A stretch of 64,000 nucleotides of DNA from Streptococcus sp. WB01_FAA12 (lineage in GTDB: Bacteria; Bacillota; Bacilli; Lactobacillales; Streptococcaceae). The DNA lies in assembly GCF_012843315.1 (NCBI RefSeq), contig NZ_JABAEX010000011.1, positions 1 to 64,000 of the forward strand, in the 5' to 3' direction. Below, one piece after another: positions 59,118 through 64,000 of the stretch. The translations under genes and the position numbers were made by a program. Under the pieces are notes generated by a model. That model was not told the origin of the DNA and searched no databases. It saw nothing but the letters and a program-made list of their open reading frames with translations. Within the stretch, counting starts at the first letter, position 1. Every line of letters begins with the position of its first letter.

Positions 59118-60407
59118 ATGTACACGATTGAATTAAGATTAGATACTAGAGGATATGATGAATACCTCGAAAAGAAGTTTAAATATGGCTACAAGTTAAA
59201 AAGAGCCTTGGTAAACTACTTTAATATGCAAGAGAACAGACGCGTCAATTCCGACAGATACAAAGAACTGGCTGAACGGATGCAAGAGTTAAACACTCTA
59301 CAAGATACAATCAAAGATACCAAAGATAAAGACAAGAAGAAGTTACTTAAAGAAGCCTATAAAGAACTTAGTGAAGAAGTCAAACAAGGGTGGATTGAGC
59401 TAAACAATAGCTATGGTCTAAACAATGGCAAGTTTGTAGATTATAAAAATCTCGGTCAAGCTAGTGTAATGTATGAGCGTTACGCAAGCGAGGGTATCAT
59501 AAACTGGTCTAGCTTTGAAAGTATGGCGCAAGCGACTAAACAGGGTTACTTGAAGCGTAGGAAACAAGCTGACTCTGACAATACTTTAAAAGTGCCACGT
59601 TATGTTGATTTTAATACATTGTGGTATCGTAAATGCAACAACAATATCACTCCAGACGGTTTACGATTTGGAAAAAGAGGTAACTACATTATATTCCCTT
59701 ATATCTTTAAAGGTTCGGATGAAATTCGCTTTACTTATGCTTTAGAAAGACAGAAAATTGCTTGGTATGGTGTCAAGAGAACTCTGGATCGCCATAACAA
59801 GTGGCTCTATTCTGTTCTGATTGTCTTTAGTGAAGTGCCTTACGGTCTGCCAGAAAGTCCAGTTAAGCAAGGAAAAGTAGTAGTAAGCGTAGATGTCGAT
59901 AAACTAGCGATAAAAACCTTGAATGTAGATACTGAGGAAGAAGTATTCTTTGATATTGCTAATGACTTTGGATACTCTGAGAAACTATCCTATTACGATA
60001 GGAAGCTAGAAGAAAGTCGTAGGCAGTCTAACCCAGATAACTATAACGTGGACGGTACGGTTAAAGAGGGCAAGAGAACTTGGGTAAGGTCAAAAAACTA
60101 CAATACCTTGCTCGCTCGTAAGCGCACTCTCTGGCATAAAATCAAGAAGTCCAGAAAAGACCGTTTTCATAGCATAGCAAAGGCTATTGTCTTAAATTGT
60201 GATGAAATCGTTGTTATCAAAGAAGATTTCAAGGCACTACAAAAGCGTAAAGACTACAATCCAGAAGAGATGAAGTGGACGGACACTCGTAAACAAAGAG
60301 GTGCTGAAATCATGTTCAATGCACCTTATGAGTTTATAGAGTTGCTGAAGCAAAAAGTTACCTATCTAGGTATATCGTATTCAGAAATTAACAAAGAAAA
60401 ACAATGA
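59118..60407 (+). CDS. TnpB/Cas12-like protein, C-terminally truncated
   Basis: A 429-residue protein. The N-terminus (YTIELRLDTRGYDEYLEKKF) and the WED-like segment GLRFGKRGNYIIFPYIFKGS match TnpB. RuvC-I is VVVSVDVDKLAIKTL (Asp259), and RuvC-II IVVIKEDFKALQKRKDY (Glu369), with the helix NAPYEFIELLKQKVTYLGIS after it. TnpB normally continues with a zinc ribbon and the DRxxNAxxN RuvC-III motif; here the protein stops at YSEINKEKQ and no frame downstream restores it. Two of three catalytic acids remain, so DNA cleavage is unlikely. A CRISPR-like array follows by 190 bp. No IS200/IS605 ends or TnpA are near. Confidence 0.8.
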   Translation: MYTIELRLDTRGYDEYLEKKFKYGYKLKRALVNYFNMQENRRVNSDRYKELAERMQELNTLQDTIKDTKDKDKKKLLKEAYKELSEEVKQGWIELNNSYGLNNGKFVDYKNLGQASVMYERYASEGIINWSSFESMAQATKQGYLKRRKQADSDNTLKVPRYVDFNTLWYRKCNNNITPDGLRFGKRGNYIIFPYIFKGSDEIRFTYALERQKIAWYGVKRTLDRHNKWLYSVLIVFSEVPYGLPESPVKQGKVVVSVDVDKLAIKTLNVDTEEEVFFDIANDFGYSEKLSYYDRKLEESRRQSNPDNYNVDGTVKEGKRTWVRSKNYNTLLARKRTLWHKIKKSRKDRFHSIAKAIVLNCDEIVVIKEDFKALQKRKDYNPEEMKWTDTRKQRGAEIMFNAPYEFIELLKQKVTYLGISYSEINKEKQ

Positions 60408-60445
60408 TTGAATGAGTGATTACTGGTATCATAGTCACTATGTAC

Positions 60446-60474
60446 TGGTTTTTTCACTCTCAATCTGGTATAAT
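60446..60474 (+). promoter_or_regulatory. Extended -10 promoter for the array
   Basis: TGGTATAAT is a perfect extended -10 (60466-60474), with TGGTTT 17 bp upstream as a poor -35. The -35 lies inside a sequence resembling the repeat's right part (ATGTACTGGT). Confidence 0.75.
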
Positions 60475-60480
60475 GTATGT

Positions 60481-60597
60481 ACTAAAGTCGATTTGTGGAC
60501 TGTTGCTTAGATGCAAAAATCATTCATGGCTAATCGAAAGGCACTATCGTCAAGCAGACAGGCTATGAATGCAGTACAACCAATATCAACCTACGAG
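60481..60597 (+). ncRNA. Array leader / candidate guide scaffold RNA
   Basis: About 117 nt from the promoter to repeat 1. It contains an 11-bp stem between CATTCATGGCT (60521-60531) and GGCTATGAATG (60561-60571), with two wobble pairs, and a CAGTACA (60574-60580) complementary to TGTACTG of the repeats. It might act as a trans-activating or scaffold RNA, or just as the leader of the array. Confidence 0.5.
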
Positions 60598-60831
60598 GTT
60601 TTGGAACTGTTTTATATGTACTGGTAACAAAACATGGTATCAGTAATCAATAATAACATGAATGTTTTGGAACTGTTCTATCTGTACTGGTAGCAAAACT
60701 GCCAATAACATCAAAGAGGTCAAATAATGGTTTTGGAACTGTTCTCTATGTACTGGTAACAAAACTAGATTCATATCTCTAATATGCTTTCGATTGTTTT
60801 GAAACTGTTATATTTGTACTGGTAGCAAAAC
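60598..60831 (+). CRISPR. CRISPR-like array, four 36-bp repeats and three 30-bp spacers
   Basis: Repeats lie at 60598-60633, 60664-60699, 60730-60765 and 60796-60831; spacers at 60634-60663, 60700-60729 and 60766-60795 are all exactly 30 bp and unrelated. Repeats start GTTTTGRAACTGTT and end TGTACTGGTARCAAAAC, with GTTTTG/CAAAAC complementary ends as in class 2 arrays. They differ at positions 7, 15, 17, 19 and 30, more than is usual. Nearest gene is the TnpB-like one, same strand. No cas1/cas2. Confidence 0.8.
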
Positions 60832-60841
60832 AAGTTTTTAG

Positions 60842-60955
60842 ATAAAGCCTGGTTATTTTGTGTACTGACTACAAGACAAAGCAATTCCCCAAAAGGTTGT
60901 TACTAAAAACAAAACTCCTAAAGCCACGTATTCAGTTTGTACTGATACAAAATAT
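60842..60955 (+). repeat. Decayed distal repeats of the array
   Basis: After repeat 4, the motif reappears in decayed form: TGTACTGACTACAAGAC ends at 60877 and TGTACTGATACAAAAT near 60953, and spacing is no longer 66 bp. This is the expected trailer-end decay of a CRISPR array. Confidence 0.5.
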
Positions 60956-60997
60956 CGAGGTATATAGGTAGAATACCTAAAGAATAATAAATGATAA

Positions 60998-61037
60998 AAA
61001 TACCAACCCTTGACCTTAATGGAAAGGGGTATTTTTT
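60998..61037 (+). terminator. Terminator of the array transcript
   Basis: AAATACC and CCTT pair with AAGGGGTATTT around a loop, with a 3-nt bulge, and six T residues follow. Confidence 0.65.
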
Positions 61038-61047
61038 AACGCACTAT

Positions 61048-61083
61048 CTTTTAGTAGAAAAAGTATAATTTTATTACTAAAAG
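61048..61083. other. dif-like site (Xer recombination site candidate)
   Basis: CTTTTAGTAG and TTACTAAAAG frame an AT-rich centre with TATAATTTTA. It lies directly upstream of the XerS-like gene, as the chromosomal dif site of streptococci lies next to xerS, and its core GAAAAAGTATAATTTT resembles difSL as I recall it. It overlaps the gene's promoter. Confidence 0.55.
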
Positions 61084-61104
61084 AAAATATGGTACAATGG
61101 TACT
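61076..61104 (+). promoter_or_regulatory. Probable promoter of the XerS-like gene
   Basis: TGGTACAAT is an extended -10 (near 61091-61099); the -35 is weak. It lies inside or right after the dif-like site, so binding of the recombinase could regulate its own gene. Confidence 0.55.
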
Positions 61105-61132
61105 ACTAACACTAGAAAAGGATAAAAATAAC

Positions 61133-62239
61133 ATGGCTGATGATTTCACCTTACAATCAAACATCGAGAAGCAACTTGCCCAGCTGCCACCTTACATTAA
61201 AGAATGGTATCGGACTAAAATGATTGCTGGCCGTAGCAAGCGTACTCTCTATGAATATCTAAATGAATACCGTCGATTTTTTACCTGGCTGCTAGATGCT
61301 GATATTGTTCCAGTAAAAGATATTAAGGATATTCCATTATCTGCTCTTGAAAATCTTTCTAAGGCTGATGCTGAGTGCTTTTTCATTTTTTTACGCGAAC
61401 GCAACCTTTTAAACACGAATAAACCGACTAATAAGAGCGTATCTGAAGTTACGATCCATAGGACGTACCGGGCGTTGTCTGGTTTGTTTAAATATCTGAC
61501 TGAGCAGACTGAAAACGAAAATGGTGAGCCTTATTTCTATCGTAACGTGATGAAAAAGCTAGAGATAAAGACAAAGAAAAAAGAAACACTCTCTGCCAAG
61601 GCCAACAAGATTGCTCCTAAACTCTTCCTCGGTGATCTAGCAAAGCAATTCCTACACTTCATTATGGATGATACTTCTGCTGAAGGTTACGTTAAAAAGG
61701 CTAATTTGAGCAATCGTGCCTTATCTACCTATTATCGAGATAGGGAACGTGACGTAGCTATCATTGCCTTAATCATTGGTACTGGTATCCGTTTAAGTGA
61801 GGCAGTCAATACTGACTTGAAAGACCTTAACTTGCAGACACTATCTGTCGAGGTCACTCGTAAAGGTGGGAAAAAAGACTATGTAAATATCGCTCCTTAT
61901 GTCATTCCATACATTGAGCCTTTTCTTGAAATTCGTGCTAGTCGATACAAGATTGACGGTAAGGATGCCAACCTACCACTATTCCTATCAGTCCAGACTG
62001 GTGTACCTATGCGGTTAAAAGGTGCTGGTATCGAGCGTTTAGTAGGTAAGTATTCCAAGGCTTTCGGTACTGAGATTACTCCTCACATGCTCAGACACGC
62101 TCTTGCTACTGATTTATACAAGAAAACTGGCCAAGAGGGTATCGTGGCACAACAATTAGGACACGCTAGCACTGCTCTCGTCAGTCACTATGCGCATATA
62201 GCAGATAGTCAAGTCAAAGATGGCCTTTCAATGTTATAA
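61133..62239 (+). CDS. xerS: XerS-like tyrosine recombinase
   Basis: A 368-residue recombinase strongly resembling streptococcal XerS in length and motifs (LYEYLNEYRRFFTWLLDADI; EPYFYRNVMKKLEIKTKKKE; RDVAIIALIIGTGIRLSEAV). Catalytic residues are all present: Arg about 220, HMLRHALATDL (His 318, Arg 321), LGH His 344 and Tyr 353 in VSHYAHI. It likely resolves plasmid multimers at the adjacent dif-like site, or exchanges with the chromosomal dif. ATG at 61133 is preferred over the one at 61097 that lies in the promoter. Confidence 0.9.
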   Translation: MADDFTLQSNIEKQLAQLPPYIKEWYRTKMIAGRSKRTLYEYLNEYRRFFTWLLDADIVPVKDIKDIPLSALENLSKADAECFFIFLRERNLLNTNKPTNKSVSEVTIHRTYRALSGLFKYLTEQTENENGEPYFYRNVMKKLEIKTKKKETLSAKANKIAPKLFLGDLAKQFLHFIMDDTSAEGYVKKANLSNRALSTYYRDRERDVAIIALIIGTGIRLSEAVNTDLKDLNLQTLSVEVTRKGGKKDYVNIAPYVIPYIEPFLEIRASRYKIDGKDANLPLFLSVQTGVPMRLKGAGIERLVGKYSKAFGTEITPHMLRHALATDLYKKTGQEGIVAQQLGHASTALVSHYAHIADSQVKDGLSML

Positions 62240-62245
62240 AAAGAA

Positions 62246-62274
62246 AAACCTAGTCAATTAAGACTAGGCTTTTT
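62246..62274. terminator. Bidirectional terminator
   Basis: AACCTAGTC/GACTAGGCT with 6-nt loop and A/T runs on both sides, between the recombinase and the leftward operon at 62.3 kb. Confidence 0.85.
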
Positions 62275-62289
62275 TTGTGCTATTTAGAC

Positions 62290-62487
62290 CTAAATCACGC
62301 TAACTCCAGCGGTTAAAGTCTGAAATAGGGATTGTGACAATTCTTGTACATTGCTGATAGGAATGATACAGAATTGCTTGTAGTCGGTAGTGTAAATGTC
62401 AACTGCGATTTCACTTCTTACTTCTTCAATGAGTTTGTCATTACATATGATGATACATTCCTCATTGGGTGGATAGTCGGTTCTCAT
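62290..62487 (-). CDS. Small hypothetical protein, 65 residues
   Basis: A short beta-rich protein (ECIIICNDKLIEEVRSEIAV, then QFCIIPISNVQELSQ). An AAAGGAG site lies 16 nt before the ATG, longer than ideal. It is the last gene of the leftward operon from 64 kb. No family recognised. Confidence 0.5.
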   Translation of the reverse strand: MRTDYPPNEECIIICNDKLIEEVRSEIAVDIYTTDYKQFCIIPISNVQELSQSLFQTLTAGVSVI

Positions 62488-62536
62488 TTTTTCACGTTGA
62501 TTACTCCTTTCAACTGATTCTCGATTGGTGGCATAA

Positions 62537-63547
62537 TTAGTTTCTGAAGGCTTTTAATGGATCACTGTCGTCAAGTTCTTCGTAAAATTCAGCAATCTCA
62601 CTGTTTACTTGTGGTTGTGTAAGCCTTGTTTCTATCAATTCTTTCAGATTATCATTCTCTGTATGCAATGCTGCTAGCATTTCCTGGATAGGAATACAAT
62701 AATCTTTCACAGCTTGAATAGTATTGCTTACTAGATTTTCATTATACTTCATAATCTGTCCTAGTGCAACCTGAAATTGAGACTGCTGCTCTTTCGAGCT
62801 GACTTCAGATTTTAAAGTATTTATAGAGTTCATAGTCTTACTAGAGACATCCCCTGCATCCGTTAAGATAACGTCCTCTGGATTTATCTCTGTAAAATCT
62901 CTTGTTTCTCCATTGAAAATAGATAATGCTTTCTCTGGGTTGTAGTATATATAACTATTTGGATGATAGAATGTTTGTTTAAAGAGATTGTTCGCTCCTA
63001 ATAAGTTCCAAAAAGGTGTATGTTCCTCTAGGATATCAGATACATTTGCTAAGTTGGACGGATTTACGAGTAGAGGAACATTGATTATAAAGAAATCTTT
63101 CGCATTAAATTCGTTGATTATTGGCTTTCTAAAGGCTATATCAGTCGTTAGATAATAGATCTTCTTAGCATATTCAAACACTTGTTCTAAATCCTTGGCA
63201 GTGTAGTTGCCTAGAGTGTCAATGATAAATACTGTATCTACATTCAAATCTTTAAACTCAAAACCATTTTTATTATCATCTGTTTTGGTATGCAAAGATT
63301 GAGGTCGTCTGCCAATAAAGGTTGCATCACCACAGTTTTTAGGATTCTTAGATGATATATTCAATCCTGTTTGTCTCAAATAAGTAAAAATAGCACTTTC
63401 GTTTGGACTGTTAACAAGTATAATTTTCTTTGCATTATGACGCTTAGAACATAGACTTACCAACTTCTGAAAATAGGGTGAGTGTTCAAAATCTTTAATG
63501 ATATAACTATCAATACATACAGTTCTAACCTGTTTGATTTTTTCCAT
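62537..63547 (-). CDS. Hypothetical protein, 336 residues
   Basis: Alternating strands and helices (KIILVNSPNESAIFTYLRQT; TVFIIDTLGNYTAKDLEQVF; KIYYLTTDIAFRKP) suggest a Rossmann/P-loop-like alpha-beta fold, but no Walker A is visible: the expected loop is NSPNES. C-terminal third is helical. It may be a ParA/VirC1-like or a degenerate NTPase. Followed by the 65-residue gene and preceded by the truncated gene at 63560. Confidence 0.6.
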   Translation of the reverse strand: MEKIKQVRTVCIDSYIIKDFEHSPYFQKLVSLCSKRHNAKKIILVNSPNESAIFTYLRQTGLNISSKNPKNCGDATFIGRRPQSLHTKTDDNKNGFEFKDLNVDTVFIIDTLGNYTAKDLEQVFEYAKKIYYLTTDIAFRKPIINEFNAKDFFIINVPLLVNPSNLANVSDILEEHTPFWNLLGANNLFKQTFYHPNSYIYYNPEKALSIFNGETRDFTEINPEDVILTDAGDVSSKTMNSINTLKSEVSSKEQQSQFQVALGQIMKYNENLVSNTIQAVKDYCIPIQEMLAALHTENDNLKELIETRLTQPQVNSEIAEFYEELDDSDPLKAFRN

Positions 63548-63559
63548 GCTACTTCTCTC

Positions 63560-64000
63560 CTACATATTATCTGCAATTTTAAACTGAACTGTTCTTAGTT
63601 CTGGGTTGCTATCGTCAAAATGTTTGATCCGTTTGATAGAAGAGAAAAAATCTTTTTTACTTTCAGACAAATCCATAAATAGAATATTCTCTAGGCTTAC
63701 ATATCGGTCAGATAGCCTGTATTCTTCCTCAATCAATGCAATTACACCTGGGTTATCTACAATGATTAGTAAGAAGCGTTTATTACCCTCTGCGTCCAGA
63801 CCGTTGTTAAATCGTCCATAGTGTTTAAAGATAGTTTCTAGTCTACTTAGGTCGCTATCTTGTTTATCCGTAGTGATAAATGGATAAAGGTCAAACTTAG
63901 TTATCTTATTGGTTTCTTGATTGTGCAATAGGATTTGACCGTTAAATCTCACTCGACGGACAAGGCGAGTGATCTCTTTGGTTTTCTCTGGTGTTCTAAC
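63560..64000 (-). CDS. Hypothetical protein, partial at window edge
   Basis: The frame is open to the window end; codons before the GTG at 63952 read VRTPEKTKEITRLVRR, so the GTG is probably internal and the gene continues to the right. Visible residues include LLIIVDNPGVIALIEEEYRL and a C-terminus ending FKIADNM. No recognised family. It is in one operon with the 336-residue gene (12 bp gap). Confidence 0.6.
   Translation of the reverse strand, partial: VRTPEKTKEITRLVRRVRFNGQILLHNQETNKITKFDLYPFITTDKQDSDLSRLETIFKHYGRFNNGLDAEGNKRFLLIIVDNPGVIALIEEEYRLSDRYVSLENILFMDLSESKKDFFSSIKRIKHFDDSNPELRTVQFKIADNM

Noticed and set aside
59118-60407. TnpB-like gene as part of an IS200/IS605 transposon
   Set aside because: No TnpA, no typical hairpin ends or guide at the 3' edge, and the C-terminal half needed for TnpB function is missing.
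60634-60663. Spacer 1 shares a 12-nt stretch (TTATTGATTACT, reverse sense) with plasmid sequence near 46858
   Set aside because: The match is short, off the 5' end of the spacer, and expected by chance in AT-rich DNA of this size; not evidence of self-targeting.
60598-60831. Array considered as plasmid iterons
   Set aside because: The 66-bp period with 36-bp repeats, equal 30-bp unrelated spacers and complementary GTTTTG/CAAAAC ends fits CRISPR; iterons at this origin are 21 bp and contiguous.

Overview
The window is part of a large, low-GC conjugative plasmid (or plasmid-like element) of a Streptococcus or close relative. Evidence for that host: strong AGGAGG-type ribosome binding sites, low-GC codon use, a recombinase that closely resembles the streptococcal single-Xer protein XerS, an EndA/streptodornase-like nuclease, and PcfJ/PcfK-type proteins of Gram-positive conjugative plasmids. 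Plasmid maintenance genes are present: ParA (43.8-44.6 kb), a small partner protein with AT-rich boxes, and an initiator protein (47.3 kb) preceded by 21-bp iterons. No chromosomal housekeeping genes are seen.

Layout. 0-8.7 kb: leftward operons of mostly unknown or membrane proteins, including a membrane thioredoxin and small HTH regulators. 8.7-22 kb: leftward type IV secretion (T4SS) genes: CHAP/glucosaminidase hydrolase, VirB4-like ATPase, VirB6-like channel, VirB8-like protein, VirB2-like pilin, a Clp-type AAA+ protein, a VirB3/PrgI-like protein and a coiled-coil membrane protein. The promoters here share a CTATCATAG-type box. 22-23 kb: a candidate small RNA and one unknown gene. 23-31.2 kb: a long leftward operon with SSB, a PD-(D/E)XK nuclease, an ERF annealing protein, RadC and many small or acidic proteins. 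31.3-31.7 kb: a 460-nt transcribed leader. 31.9-35.2 kb: rightward accessory genes (GIY-YIG protein, YopX-like proteins, DNA methylase). 35-43 kb: leftward mobilisation block with a replication-relaxation-like protein, tandem 96-bp repeats and a VirD4 coupling protein. 43-47 kb: partition genes, a membrane-anchored nuclease and a catalytically degenerate Xer-like protein. 47-48.7 kb: origin and initiator. 48.8-58.1 kb: a second, inverted copy of the 460-nt leader driving a rightward operon (primase-like, PcfK, PcfJ, a 1783-residue methylase-helicase). 58.3-61.0 kb: a compact locus with an unknown 240-residue protein, a C-terminally truncated TnpB/Cas12-like protein, a leader with a strong promoter and hairpin, and a four-repeat CRISPR-like array (36-bp repeats, exactly 30-bp spacers). 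61.0-62.2 kb: a dif-like site and an intact XerS-like recombinase. 62.3-64 kb: leftward unknown genes.

How it works together. The 8.7-22 kb genes probably build the mating channel, and the coupling protein and relaxosome candidates at 36-41 kb feed DNA to it. The two operons that diverge outward from the paired leaders carry functions expected for freshly transferred single-stranded DNA: SSB, annealing, primase, anti-restriction-like proteins. They also share terminator-like hairpins and tiny hairpins in front of their Shine-Dalgarno (SD) sequences. The most novel element is the TnpB-like/CRISPR-like locus. It has no Cas1, Cas2 or Cas9, and the nuclease lacks its third RuvC motif and zinc ribbon, so I infer an RNA-guided DNA-binding (regulatory or interference) system rather than a cutter. 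All functional statements come from reading the sequence; no searches were run.
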